A DNA stretch of 64,000 nucleotides from Vibrio tubiashii ATCC 19109 (GTDB lineage Bacteria > Pseudomonadota > Gammaproteobacteria > Enterobacterales > Vibrionaceae): NCBI RefSeq assembly GCF_000772105.1, contig NZ_CP009355.1, positions 434,001 through 498,000 of the forward strand. The letters run 5' to 3'. Shown here piece by piece: positions 9,204 to 17,694 of this stretch (positions are counted from its first letter, which is position 1; each line of letters starts with the position of its first letter). The translations under genes were made by a program, and so were the position numbers. Below the pieces are notes generated by a model, which was not told where the DNA came from, did no database searches, and saw nothing but the letters and a program-made list of their open reading frames with translations.

Positions 9204-9232
9204 AGCGTTCACATCAATGTGAGCGCTTTTTT
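9204..9232 (+). terminator. Rho-independent terminator after gnd
   Basis: The stem AGCGTTCACAT / ATGTGAGCGCT, with one mismatch and a tight loop, is followed by a T-run. It ends the gluconate operon just after the gnd stop. Confidence 0.85.
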
Positions 9233-9273
9233 GTTAGGTTCAACAATAAAAAAGATTCAAATACTCGGTACTA

Positions 9274-9287
9274 TGTTACCAGTAACA
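9274..9287. promoter_or_regulatory. GntR-type operator upstream of gntR
   Basis: TGTTACCAGTAACA has the same half-sites as the two dctP operators and lies about 30 bp before the gntR start. This indicates autoregulation by GntR. Confidence 0.8.
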
Positions 9288-9315
9288 CAAATGGAACAAC
9301 GCAAAGTAAATCTTC

Positions 9316-10317
9316 ATGGCGAACAAGAAAAAAAGACCAACGCTTCAAGATATTGCCGACAGAGTCGGCGTAACGAAAATGACCGTCAGTCGTTGCTTAC
9401 GAGATCCTTCCCAAGTCTCTGAAGCAATCAAAGATAAAATTAACCAGGCAGTAGATGAGCTCGGCTATATTCCCAATCGCGCCCCAGACATACTTTCAAA
9501 TGCTAAATCGAATGCCATTGGTGTCTTGGTGCCGTCTTTAACCAACCAAGTCTTTGCTGAAGTCATGCGAGGTATCGAATCTGTCACTACCCCGGCTGGC
9601 TATCAAACTATGATTGCTCACTATGGCTATAGTGCGGAACTCGAAGAAAAAAGTATCGCGTCATTACTGTCTTATAATGTGGATGCGATTATCTTGTCTG
9701 AAAACTTCCACACAGACAAAGCACGCAAGATGCTTGAAACCGCTTCAATACCCGTCGTAGAGATAATGGACTGCTTTTCTCCTCGGATTGAACAAGCCGT
9801 CGGTTTCGATAACGCAAAAGCATCACAAGCGATGACAGAGGCCATTTTGGCCAAAGGCCGCAAACGGATCGCTTATTTTGCTGCGAGAATGGATGAGCGG
9901 ACTCGGTTAAAAATGCAGGGTTATCAAAACGCAATGGAGTGTGCCGGTTTTGAACCAATCAGCTTGCAAACGGAAGAAGCGTCTTCATTTACCCTTGGCG
10001 CTAAGCTACTTGGTGAGCTTAAAGAGCGCCATCCTGATGTAGACGGCATAGTATGCACTAACGACGATTTAGCCATCGGGGCGCTCTATGAGTGCCAAAG
10101 GAGAGGGATTTTGGTCCCTGAGCAAATGGCGATTGCTGGTTTCCATGGTCATGATATCAGCCAAGCGATGATTCCTAAACTGGCGACTGTGGTGACACCG
10201 CGTGAGGAAATAGGACGTGTTGCGGCGACCCAGCTGATTGACAGGCTGAAAGGGAAAGCATCATGGAATGATTGTATCGATCTGGGTTATCAAATCGAAA
10301 CCGGTGAAAGTATATAG
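9316..10317 (+). CDS. gntR: LacI-family gluconate utilisation repressor
   Basis: A 333-residue regulator with an N-terminal LacI helix-turn-helix (TLQDIADRVGVTKMTVSR, near residues 9-26), a hinge ending near residue 60 and a periplasmic-binding-like effector domain. Length and layout match E. coli GntR. Gluconate or 6-phosphogluconate is the likely inducer by family knowledge. Operators are seen upstream of its own gene and of dctP. The stop codon directly abuts the first LuxO-type site of the qrr locus. Confidence 0.92.
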   Translation: MANKKKRPTLQDIADRVGVTKMTVSRCLRDPSQVSEAIKDKINQAVDELGYIPNRAPDILSNAKSNAIGVLVPSLTNQVFAEVMRGIESVTTPAGYQTMIAHYGYSAELEEKSIASLLSYNVDAIILSENFHTDKARKMLETASIPVVEIMDCFSPRIEQAVGFDNAKASQAMTEAILAKGRKRIAYFAARMDERTRLKMQGYQNAMECAGFEPISLQTEEASSFTLGAKLLGELKERHPDVDGIVCTNDDLAIGALYECQRRGILVPEQMAIAGFHGHDISQAMIPKLATVVTPREEIGRVAATQLIDRLKGKASWNDCIDLGYQIETGESI

Positions 10318-10330
10318 TTGCATTTTGCAA
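10318..10330. promoter_or_regulatory. LuxO-type activator site 1 (qrr upstream)
   Basis: TTGCATTTTGCAA is a perfect dyad of the TTGCA-N3-TGCAA form reported for LuxO binding upstream of Vibrio qrr genes. It lies about 150 bp before the predicted Qrr start, right after the gntR stop. Confidence 0.75.
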
Positions 10331-10357
10331 AACTTGCGTTTCTTATAATGCGTTAAA

Positions 10358-10370
10358 TTGCAAAATGAAA
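10358..10370. promoter_or_regulatory. LuxO-type activator site 2
   Basis: TTGCAAAATGAAA has one perfect half-site and one degenerate half-site of the same dyad and lies about 110 bp upstream of the predicted Qrr start. Paired upstream sites suit activation by a sigma-54 enhancer-binding protein. Confidence 0.6.
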
Positions 10371-10447
10371 ACCTATTATGCGCATTGTTTTTGTGAAATA
10401 GGTTATTAATTAGCCATAAATGAGGGTTTTGAGCGTTTTTTAAAGTT

Positions 10448-10461
10448 GGCACGGTAAATGC
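10448..10461 (+). promoter_or_regulatory. Sigma-54 promoter of qrr
   Basis: TTGGCACGGTAAATGC holds the invariant GG-N10-GC of -24/-12 promoters (GG at 10448-10449, GC at 10460-10461). It places the transcription start at about 10472-10473, at the first base of the Qrr stem. Confidence 0.88.
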
Positions 10462-10471
10462 TTTATTACTA

Positions 10472-10579
10472 GTGACCCTTCTTAAGCCGAGGGTCACCTA
10501 GCCAACTGACGTTGTTAGTGAACCTAATTTGTTCACACTTATATGTAGCCAATCACGATTGTTGTGATTGGCTTTTTTT
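10472..10579 (+). ncRNA. qrr: Qrr quorum-regulatory small RNA
   Basis: This roughly 108-nt RNA starts with a stem (GTGACCCT / AGGGTCAC). It then carries the highly conserved vibrio Qrr core, including CCTAGCCAACTGACGTTGTT, and ends in a strong terminator. By established knowledge Qrr RNAs are made at low cell density by LuxO~P with sigma-54, and pair through Hfq with mRNAs such as luxR/hapR and aphA. Length fits Qrr2-4 types; which paralogue this is cannot be told here. The sigma-54 promoter and LuxO sites lie immediately upstream. Confidence 0.93.
10547..10579 (+). terminator. Terminator of qrr
   Basis: The perfect 10-bp stem AGCCAATCAC / GTGATTGGCT with a 7-base loop is followed by seven T residues. 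It forms the 3' stem-loop of the Qrr RNA. Confidence 0.9.
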
Positions 10580-10598
10580 CTATTTGGGCTAGGTAAAT

Positions 10599-12131
10599 CT
10601 AAATTTGAATCGACGCTTCCTGACAACCGTTGTAACAACTTGGTTTACGTGGGCACACTGCACCTCGTGAACAGATAACTCTTGCATCAGTCTGTATGCC
10701 ACGTTCAATCCAGTTAATATTAAGAATCTTAGCAATGGTCGTGAATTCTTTTTGCATGTAGCGAGGAATAGCGGCGCTACCCCCATTACTCACACACAGA
10801 GATTTAAGCTCTTCTGCCAGTTCAATCGAATTTCCCCCCTGAGCATCGATAGCTGGGTTTAAGTCGATCCCCGCACAAAGAACACGATTGTTTCCAGCCG
10901 GGTCAGTCATGTTGACTGATTCACAACAGTATATTCTTGGCTCATCCCCGACGTTCAATATCGATATTTGCGCCGAGCTACCTTGCTGTGGCTCCGACAG
11001 TCTTCTAAACACTGCCCAGTGCTGACAAGGGTCATTTACCTTTCTCATGTTTCCCCAAGGTAGAGGAATACCATTGCCACGATATACGGCTTTGAGTTTA
11101 TTTTGACCGTAGGCATCAAAGTAGTGCCAGTGGGGGTAAGGAGAAACAACGGTCATACGTCGCATTGCAACAGAAGGAGAGACACCGGCTTTTAGGTGAA
11201 CATCGATTTCATAACCACTGCGATCGAGTAATTGCCTAAAAGGAACTTTAGGGCACAGTAGAGCACCTGCGAAAAAGCTCGATTCGAAGTCTCGCCATGC
11301 TTGTAAAATGTCTTGGGAGTTAAGCTCAGATGTAGGAGAGGCTTGGCTGTTTTCTTCCCAGCTGTTGGCGTGTCCAACGGAGAGAACGCTCTTAAGCCCT
11401 TCTTTACTATGTAACACGCAGTGACCTATATAGACCGCTAGATCGTATTTAAGGCGCGTTGGGTACTGTTTAAGTACCTCATTTAGGTAGATGCTACCGG
11501 GAGGCTCAAAGAATGACGTGACAATCTGTTTTGCACTTACTCCTAATTCGTCCACGACATCTTTAGGAGGGCGAGAAATCCAGCGAATGGTTAGCCCTAA
11601 ACTTCGCGCAATATCCATCAAATCTTCAGCTGACAGATTGAGCCTTTTCAATCCTACTTCTTCAGCCGCTCGCTCTAAGTCTGGAAAGTGGTTTTGATTA
11701 CTTTCTTGATGAGCACGAATAAGAAGGTGTGCAAACTGGCGGCCAGTAATGCCAGTTTGTGACAACATCTCGGGTATCGCTATCTGCAAAATATCATTAG
11801 AGAACAAAAAGCTTGGCTCTAGCGCCATTCCACTGATACCGCCTCTATTGCCTTTGTCTGGTGTAATATCTGCTTGCTCTGGTTCATCATCCAAAAACCA
11901 AGCCGGATCTTTTTGGAACACCTCTGCAATGACCTCCAGCATATCAATGCTTGGAACGCGCTTTCCCCGCTCTATCATGGATAGATACGAGACAGAAGGG
12001 GCATACTCTGGATTGACTCGAATACAGCGTGCAGAGAGATCCTCCATAGTTAAATGGTTGCGTTTCCTAAGGTTTCTAATCTTAGTACCTAAAAAATGAG
12101 ACTGACGAATAAGGCTTTTTGACACTGGCAT
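10599..12131 (-). CDS. XRE-type regulator with C-terminal DUF3612-like domain
   Basis: A 510-residue cytoplasmic regulator. Residues ~12-75 form a Cro/CI helix-turn-helix (NLRKRNHLTMEDLS...). The rest resembles the DUF3612/ImmA-like regulators common in vibrios, related in layout to RamB/ScfR acyl-CoA-responsive regulators. The C-terminus is Cys-rich (CSRGAVCPRKPSCYNGC), perhaps a metal or redox site. It faces away from the unknown gene at 12294 across a shared region with repeated TGTAAAATT/TTGTGAAAT elements. The target pathway is not visible. Confidence 0.78.
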   Translation of the reverse strand: MPVSKSLIRQSHFLGTKIRNLRKRNHLTMEDLSARCIRVNPEYAPSVSYLSMIERGKRVPSIDMLEVIAEVFQKDPAWFLDDEPEQADITPDKGNRGGISGMALEPSFLFSNDILQIAIPEMLSQTGITGRQFAHLLIRAHQESNQNHFPDLERAAEEVGLKRLNLSAEDLMDIARSLGLTIRWISRPPKDVVDELGVSAKQIVTSFFEPPGSIYLNEVLKQYPTRLKYDLAVYIGHCVLHSKEGLKSVLSVGHANSWEENSQASPTSELNSQDILQAWRDFESSFFAGALLCPKVPFRQLLDRSGYEIDVHLKAGVSPSVAMRRMTVVSPYPHWHYFDAYGQNKLKAVYRGNGIPLPWGNMRKVNDPCQHWAVFRRLSEPQQGSSAQISILNVGDEPRIYCCESVNMTDPAGNNRVLCAGIDLNPAIDAQGGNSIELAEELKSLCVSNGGSAAIPRYMQKEFTTIAKILNINWIERGIQTDARVICSRGAVCPRKPSCYNGCQEASIQI

Positions 12132-12293
12132 TTTGTAAAATTCACACTGTAAAATTTTTGTTGTGAAATTGTAGTCAAAAACTCACTAGTATACAAAGTA
12201 AGCAAAGTCACAAATTCGCAAATCAATGAAACGCTAGTTTGGGATATTTGCTCTAGGACATAAAAGTTGTGAAATATCCGCGAGGGAAACGCT
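12132..12293. promoter_or_regulatory. Divergent promoter region with repeated elements
   Basis: TGTAAAATT occurs at 12134-12142 and 12148-12156, and related TTGTGAAAT elements at 12161 and 12267. An inverted repeat GGATATTT / AAATATCC spans 12242-12279, close to the start of the rightward gene. These are plausible binding sites for the adjacent DUF3612-type regulator. Confidence 0.45.
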
Positions 12294-12866
12294 ATGAATA
12301 TGCTGACATTCGATAAGACTGAAATCCAAAAACAAAATAAGCCATTTATCGCTGAAGCAGTCTTCGCGGTAGAAACTATCAACGCAAGCCAAGCCAGTGA
12401 AAAGCAAGTAAAAGCTAAGCAGCTACTTGATCGCTTGTTCCCATTAGAGAACGGCTCTCATAAAGAAGTGACCGCGTATGTTATCGATTACCGCCATGTA
12501 ATGGCTTACTTCAAAGACGGCAGCCATAGTGGCCTTAAGCATCCAAAACACTTTGTCGCTTACATGGGCGAAAAAGAAGACCCGACGTCAATTCTGTTTA
12601 GAGATGGCACAGGAAGCCACGTTGAGGTGACCTTTGGTAACCATAAAGGGACAGGTTGTATTGAACTGATAGATATCGAAGATATTCAATTGGAGACTTG
12701 TACGACTTTCCCGCAAGAAATGGCAGAAATGGCGGCGATGCGCCACTGGATTAGCCTAGTGAAAGGCGACGAAAAAGGTAAACCAAGAGCTTGTACTGAA
12801 GAAAAAGAGTACACCGCAAAAAATGGTGATGACTACCAATTAGAGTGCTGCTATACGATGAAATAA
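12294..12866 (+). CDS. Conserved-looking protein of unknown function
   Basis: A 190-residue soluble protein without signal peptide or TM helix, started by an ATG behind GAGGGAAA. It has mixed alpha/beta composition, a region HPKHFVAYMGEKEDPTS, and a C-terminal part with three Cys. I do not recognise the family. The divergent placement next to the DUF3612-type regulator suggests it is that regulator's target. A terminator follows. Confidence 0.7.
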   Translation: MNMLTFDKTEIQKQNKPFIAEAVFAVETINASQASEKQVKAKQLLDRLFPLENGSHKEVTAYVIDYRHVMAYFKDGSHSGLKHPKHFVAYMGEKEDPTSILFRDGTGSHVEVTFGNHKGTGCIELIDIEDIQLETCTTFPQEMAEMAAMRHWISLVKGDEKGKPRACTEEKEYTAKNGDDYQLECCYTMK

Positions 12867-12884
12867 TCGAGATTGTGTAAAACG

Positions 12885-12917
12885 AAAAAAGGATACCGAC
12901 AGGTATCCTTTTCTTTT
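12885..12917. terminator. Bidirectional terminator
   Basis: The stem GGATACC / GGTATCC (12891-12908), flanked by an A-run on the left and a T-run on the right, lies between convergent genes and can end transcription from both sides. Confidence 0.88.
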
Positions 12918-12933
12918 TAAAGTAATGTATTGA

Positions 12934-13623
12934 TTAAAAATGCAATTGAATCACAGATGTGACAACGGCACCTGGACGACGAACGCCTTCAATCTCGACT
13001 TTAATTTCACGTTCGATTTCCAAGCCTTTACGGATTGGCGTTACCTTAGACAAGGTACTTACCGCACGTACTTTGTTATCGGCCTTAACAGGATAAGGGA
13101 AGCGTACTTGGTTTAATCCAATGTTGACGACCATCTTCGCTGTAGGAAAGAGGTTGTTGTCAGGATCAACGCTATCAGTCAGCTTTGGTAACAAAGCCAA
13201 CGTCAGAAAGCCGTGAGCAATCGTGGTTTTGAATGGAGACTCTGCTTCTGCGCGCTCTGGATCGGTATGGATCCACTGCATGTCTTCAGTTACTTGGCCA
13301 AACTGGTTAATTCGTTCTTGAGAAACATCTAACCACTCACCAGTATGGATCACTTCACCTAGTTTTGCTTGCAGCTCTAGATAGAGTTTTTGCGCTTCAG
13401 GCTTTAACTCAATAGGCTTTGGTTGCTGAACCAGAGGCTGAACTCCATCATTAACAGCAGGAGCCTGAAAATCACGCAGACGAGTAAACAGGTGGCGGTT
13501 GTGAGCCTTGTTAACAATCTCTCCCCAGTACTCTTTTACAGTTGGAGTCATCCACTGCATAAACTCAGAATGCTGTTTAGTAATTGTTTCACCACGATGT
13601 TTAAATAAGTCAGCGACTTTCAT
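12934..13623 (-). CDS. MaoC-like (R)-specific enoyl-CoA hydratase
   Basis: A 229-residue protein with a C-terminal hot-dog domain (residues ~88-229). The hydratase motif around TEDMQWIHTDPERA provides the catalytic Asp114/His119 pair, followed by a SPF..TIAHGFLTL segment. The family hydrates 2-enoyl-CoA, often feeding polyhydroxyalkanoate synthesis or fatty-acid metabolism. The N-terminal ~85 residues are an extension of unknown role. The gene stands alone on the minus strand. Confidence 0.85.
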   Translation of the reverse strand: MKVADLFKHRGETITKQHSEFMQWMTPTVKEYWGEIVNKAHNRHLFTRLRDFQAPAVNDGVQPLVQQPKPIELKPEAQKLYLELQAKLGEVIHTGEWLDVSQERINQFGQVTEDMQWIHTDPERAEAESPFKTTIAHGFLTLALLPKLTDSVDPDNNLFPTAKMVVNIGLNQVRFPYPVKADNKVRAVSTLSKVTPIRKGLEIEREIKVEIEGVRRPGAVVTSVIQLHF

Positions 13624-13939
13624 AAAAACCTCTGATATAGACGATGTTACTCAGTTAATTCCGTAATTTTGAATTAGTTCACACTATTGTGCAATCACTT
13701 TCGGGCGTACACGTGTTGCGTCAAAGTGTTATTTCTTTTTAATATCAGTAATATATAAATAAAACACTATTTTATTATCATTATTGATTTAGAGTACTTA
13801 ACCCATAATTTGTTCATTCAGTGCGCTTAAAATCACGAAAATGTGTGAAATGCTTGTATAGATTATCAACACTTGAAACATAGAAGGTGAATTAGTGCTT
13901 TACAAGCCAGAGACCAATACCTAATATACGCACCGCAAC

Positions 13940-14030
13940 GGAGAGATGGCTGAGTGGTTGAAAGCACCGGTCTTGAAAACCGGCATACGTTAATAGCGTA
14001 TCTAGGGTTCAAATCCCTATCTCTCCGCCA
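13940..14030 (+). tRNA. tRNA-Ser(UGA)
   Basis: A 91-nt cloverleaf with acceptor stem GGAGAGA / TCTCTCC, a long variable arm typical of serine tRNAs, anticodon loop CTTGAAA (anticodon UGA) and an encoded CCA. Its last 23 bases form the left attachment site of a genomic island. Confidence 0.97.
14008..14030 (+). repeat. attL core: 3' end of tRNA-Ser
   Basis: These last 23 bases of the tRNA (TTCAAATCCC...TCCGCCA) recur exactly at 33066-33088. The T-arm and acceptor end of a tRNA is a classic target of tyrosine integrases, and an integrase gene begins 85 bp away. Confidence 0.92.
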
Positions 14031-14043
14031 TTTTTAAAGATTA

Positions 14044-14069
14044 AACCGCTGTTTTTACAGCGGTTTTTT
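14044..14069 (+). terminator. Terminator after tRNA-Ser on the island side
   Basis: The stem AACCGCTGT / ACAGCGGTT with a short T loop and a following T-run would end tRNA transcription after the island inserted. Confidence 0.85.
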
Positions 14070-14114
14070 CGTTTTTATAACTCAAAAGTCGACAAATACA
14101 AGAGGATGATACAG

Positions 14115-15377
14115 ATGTATTTGTTTCGACAACCCAATAGCGTGTACTACACACGTGTTGCAATCCCGACTTCCCTTCAAAAAAACGGTTTTCCTAAGGA
14201 AATTCGCTTATCCCTAGTCACACGTGATCGTCGTATGGCTTACAAACGCAATCTTGACCAAACAAAAGTTATCTTCGAGCTTTTCGAACTGGCACAAACA
14301 AAGTCATTACCTTTTCCAGATTTTAAACAAAGGCTCAATGCTGAAATTAACCAGCTTAGAAACTCTTTCAACCAGCGAGCTAGCGATAGCGATTCGAAAT
14401 GTCGTCTGCTTTCCGAAACGTATGTCCCCAAAACAAAGAAAGAAGCACCGTTAATCAACGCCGATGTACTAGATCGTTTTATTGAATCTAAGCGTCTAGA
14501 AAAAGTCACTAACCTCACTCTTAAGCAGTTAAAGCAACGTAATGGAGACTTCTTAAAGTTTGTAGAACAACTGGAAGTAGCAAATATCACTAGTAGTGTT
14601 GCAATGGTCTACAGAGACGAGCTCCTAGGGCGGGGATTAAGCCATAAGACATTACGTGACTACTTCGCCGCAATTAAGCAGTTTATGAACTGGTGTGTGG
14701 TGCAGGAGCTGATAAACACCAACCCATTTGCTCACATAAAGCTACCCACCAAAAGCACCTCGTCTCATTCCCAGCGTCAACGCTGGGGCAAAAAGGAGCT
14801 GACACGCCTGTTTTCCAGTCGTGCTTTTCAAGAACAGGATTCATCCTTCCAATGGGCCACTAAAGTCATGATGTTGCATGGCTGCCGTCCGTCGGAAGCC
14901 TGCCAACTTCGAGTGGTCGACATCAAAATCGATGACATTATTCCAACCATCTCTTTTACTGACAATGGAGAGCTGCAACATCTGAAAAATGCATCTTCTA
15001 AACGGCAAGTTCCAATCCATAAAGAGTTAGTAAAAATGGGCTTTCTCGAATATGTGAAATCTCGACAAGATCAAAAACAAATGCAGCTCTTTGATTTTAC
15101 CCCTCGGGGTAAGGATTCTGATTGGTCAAAGGATTTCAGAGACAGCATGGGTGACGTTCTGACCGCGTGTGGATTTAAGGCGGGCAATCGCCCCACAGCG
15201 TACTCCTTCCGACACACTTTTGTTGACGAACTGAAACAGAGCAATATCGATGAACATGTAGTTGCCCAAATCGTGGGGCATACAAATACCAGCATGACTT
15301 ACGGGCATTATGGCAAACAGCTACCTGTAGAGAAATTAGTAGATGCTGTTAATGCATTTACGCTTAAACCGTTTTAA
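14115..15377 (+). CDS. int: Tyrosine recombinase / island integrase
   Basis: A site-specific recombinase of about 420 residues. The N-terminus (MYLFRQPNSVYYTRVAIP) is of the DUF6538 type, followed by a SAM-like core-binding domain (~115-210) and a catalytic domain. Catalytic residues are visible: Arg in GCRPSEA (~257), the HxxR-type box SFRHTF (~365) and the C-terminal GHTNTSMTYGHYGK with the nucleophilic Tyr (~397). The second ATG (14115) is preferred because AGAGG sits at proper distance before it. Its position beside the tRNA attachment site marks it as the integrase of the island. Confidence 0.93.
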   Translation: MYLFRQPNSVYYTRVAIPTSLQKNGFPKEIRLSLVTRDRRMAYKRNLDQTKVIFELFELAQTKSLPFPDFKQRLNAEINQLRNSFNQRASDSDSKCRLLSETYVPKTKKEAPLINADVLDRFIESKRLEKVTNLTLKQLKQRNGDFLKFVEQLEVANITSSVAMVYRDELLGRGLSHKTLRDYFAAIKQFMNWCVVQELINTNPFAHIKLPTKSTSSHSQRQRWGKKELTRLFSSRAFQEQDSSFQWATKVMMLHGCRPSEACQLRVVDIKIDDIIPTISFTDNGELQHLKNASSKRQVPIHKELVKMGFLEYVKSRQDQKQMQLFDFTPRGKDSDWSKDFRDSMGDVLTACGFKAGNRPTAYSFRHTFVDELKQSNIDEHVVAQIVGHTNTSMTYGHYGKQLPVEKLVDAVNAFTLKPF

Positions 15378-15400
15378 ATTTCTTGCATTAGAGTTACACT

Positions 15401-15453
15401 GATTTTGGATGACATACACGGGTTGCTGGCGATACCTACCTCTGTCCAAAATC
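15401..15453 (+). other. Leader inverted repeat before gene at 15559
   Basis: The inverted repeat GATTTTGGA (15401-15409) / TCCAAAATC (15445-15453) encloses 35 bases in the 181-bp gap between the integrase and the next gene. It could be a leader structure or an excisionase-like binding region; no known family was recognised. Confidence 0.3.
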
Positions 15454-15558
15454 AAACCACTTTAACTTAACTCAAAGTCTTTGTGCTGAAACCCAGTGCA
15501 CTAGTGAGCTTTCGTAAACGCCAGCCGCAGCTTGCTATTGCATGTTGGAGAGACAGCT

Positions 15559-16710
15559 ATGCGTTTACGCAACAAATCGACTTACACTAAGTTAACTAAT
15601 GCCTTCAATGAACACCTAAGACGTAATTTAGAGCTAAGTATTCCCTTCAGGAAACGGGATGACATGCTCGCGCACATTTTATTTAATCTCACGCCCAATG
15701 AAGTCCATCAAAGGCTTAGTCGCAATATGGATGTTTTGGTTGATTGGAAGCAAGAAAGTAACTCCGTTTTAGAGGCTCGCTTTCAAAATACCATCTGGCC
15801 TCGCGTTATGAAGGCATTCCAAGGCTACCAGCTTTCCGAATCGCAACTTATTGAGTTGATGGCAAGCACTATCAAACCTGCTTTACTCGACTTAGAGCCG
15901 TCCATGGTCTCAATGAGCTTTCAAAACGCCCTTGGGATTGAGTTTGTTTTGGTCACAGATGAAAAGGAAACGAAGGCATCAACAGGACATCACCTATTAA
16001 AGTGGCACTTACCATCACGAGACAATGTAATCGTGCCGAATAGTTGGACAGGACTCGATAATATGCGCCTTTACACACCGAGCAGTGCGAGAGAGCGTTA
16101 TTCTGCTTTCGACCAGCAGACATATCAAATCATGTCGCTCGCATGCGATAGTGTTTTGGTCGATGCTTATCAGCAAGCACCCAAACTAAATGGTCAATAC
16201 TCATCTCTCTATAAAGATCTGCATCAGCTACGTGATTGCCATCTACTTCTTTTGTTTGTTCAGGAGTATTACAACCTAGCGGATACGATGGTTCAGAGTA
16301 TTGCTGAACATTATCAGAGCAAACTCAATTACACGGCAGATGCCTCTGATATCAAACAAGACCTTGACTGGTTCTCTGAGCTCCAAGCAATTAATTTCTC
16401 ATTGTACAGCCTCTGGAATGTCGTAGAGGATGAATACCAAGAATTTGCTCGCAAGAATCACCTGCCAACAGCAAACCGTTACGTCGATGAGTTGTACCTG
16501 CTTATTATGCAGTACATGTTTGAGACAGGACTGGTTAATCAACAAAACAAAGACTTTTCCGCGCACGATGTAACACTTGTATATGCAGTCAATGATGCTT
16601 GCAGAATTGCCGTTTCAAGTATTACGACTGAGTTGAGTCGTGGTGTGCGCCTTCTCACTCATGGTAACCCGAGCGAGTTACTTATGAAGCTAATACCAGC
16701 AGAAATTTAA
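15559..16710 (+). CDS. Island-borne protein of unknown function
   Basis: A protein of about 383 residues starting at 15559 behind GGAGAGA, without signal peptide or TM segment. It is mostly alpha-helical and contains no motif I recognise. It follows the integrase directly and precedes a strong terminator, suggesting an island maintenance or accessory function, but nothing in the sequence fixes one. Confidence 0.6.
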   Translation: MRLRNKSTYTKLTNAFNEHLRRNLELSIPFRKRDDMLAHILFNLTPNEVHQRLSRNMDVLVDWKQESNSVLEARFQNTIWPRVMKAFQGYQLSESQLIELMASTIKPALLDLEPSMVSMSFQNALGIEFVLVTDEKETKASTGHHLLKWHLPSRDNVIVPNSWTGLDNMRLYTPSSARERYSAFDQQTYQIMSLACDSVLVDAYQQAPKLNGQYSSLYKDLHQLRDCHLLLLFVQEYYNLADTMVQSIAEHYQSKLNYTADASDIKQDLDWFSELQAINFSLYSLWNVVEDEYQEFARKNHLPTANRYVDELYLLIMQYMFETGLVNQQNKDFSAHDVTLVYAVNDACRIAVSSITTELSRGVRLLTHGNPSELLMKLIPAEI

Positions 16711-16721
16711 TTTCCCTTATT

Positions 16722-16745
16722 CGCAGCGCTTTTCAAAGCGCTGCG
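16722..16745 (+). terminator. Strong hairpin terminator
   Basis: The perfect 11-bp stem CGCAGCGCTTT / AAAGCGCTGCG has a 2-base loop and follows the 15559 gene. Only three T residues follow, so it may partly act as a barrier between convergent genes. Confidence 0.65.
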
Positions 16746-16827
16746 TTTCGCATTATGGTTTAGTTGAGAGGAGAACAATGACTACAGTTTGAGCCGTTTT
16801 CCATTGAATCATAGTTTTAAGCAGCAA

Positions 16828-17694
16828 CTATATTAACTCGGGTAATTCGCCATTATCTAAATGTTCCAATAATTCAGGAGTATCAAGCACTGATTGGTAG
16901 TATATCGCCCCCCAAGCATTTTCTGCTTTCTTACGTTCTTGACGAAGAAATCTTCTGATAAGCTGTTCAGCCCTCAGAGGTTCTTCATCTTCTCTTTCTT
17001 CTTTCATTAGTTTTAGTAGATGTAGGTGCTTGCTTTCGCAGTATTTCTCAAATCGACTCTTAAACTCAATCCCTTCTATATGACTCTCTACTAACGGTTT
17101 AAGGTCTCCCGTAATGTTATCTTTGACTGCAACACTAAAGCCTGAAGGATTGTTGAACGGGGGGCGAATTGTTACATAAAATAGACTTACAAAAATTTCA
17201 TCATAGTAAGGGTGAAGAAACGCTTTTTGTCCGCCCTTTGTAATGTAATCCGTAGACTTCTTTCCTTGACACGTGCTACACATGGGGGTCAGGTTAGCAA
17301 GACACACCGCTAACTCAGGAAACTCTGTTTTTGGCAAGTAGTGATCTAGCGTACCAGGCGCACCATCTTCACCACAAGATGGACAAAACAACAAACCATG
17401 CTCATTTCTCATTTCCTCTAGTATTGCGTAGGGGGTCTTATCCTGCTTCGGACTGTACAAATTGATCAGAGAACTTTTCCGCTTTATTGCTTCTTCGTCC
17501 GTCTTAGTATAGTCCCTAAGATTTAAAGCAGTAATCTGAGTCGGGTCTCCTCGATGTTCGATATAGACAAGGACTTGCTCTCTTAGGTCTTCTGAGATTG
17601 AGTTGTAAAAAGTTAAAAACTTCTGCCTTTCCTCAAGTACAGTATTTATTACCGTTAGGGAGTCATGAGCAGGCATCGCTATTTTTGCCACCAT
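16828..17694 (-). CDS. HNH endonuclease, PtuB-like (Septu-type defence)
   Basis: A 288-residue protein with an HNH core at residues ~104-146: CPSC, then LDHYLPK (His118 as candidate metal/general-base residue), Asn134, and CSTC with a following Lys. This C2...DH...N...C2 layout is that of PtuB and related HNH nucleases. Its start codon overlaps the stop of the ATPase gene by one base (TAATG), so the two are translated together. By family knowledge the nuclease is held or activated by the partner ATPase during phage infection. Confidence 0.78.
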   Translation of the reverse strand: MVAKIAMPAHDSLTVINTVLEERQKFLTFYNSISEDLREQVLVYIEHRGDPTQITALNLRDYTKTDEEAIKRKSSLINLYSPKQDKTPYAILEEMRNEHGLLFCPSCGEDGAPGTLDHYLPKTEFPELAVCLANLTPMCSTCQGKKSTDYITKGGQKAFLHPYYDEIFVSLFYVTIRPPFNNPSGFSVAVKDNITGDLKPLVESHIEGIEFKSRFEKYCESKHLHLLKLMKEEREDEEPLRAEQLIRRFLRQERKKAENAWGAIYYQSVLDTPELLEHLDNGELPELI

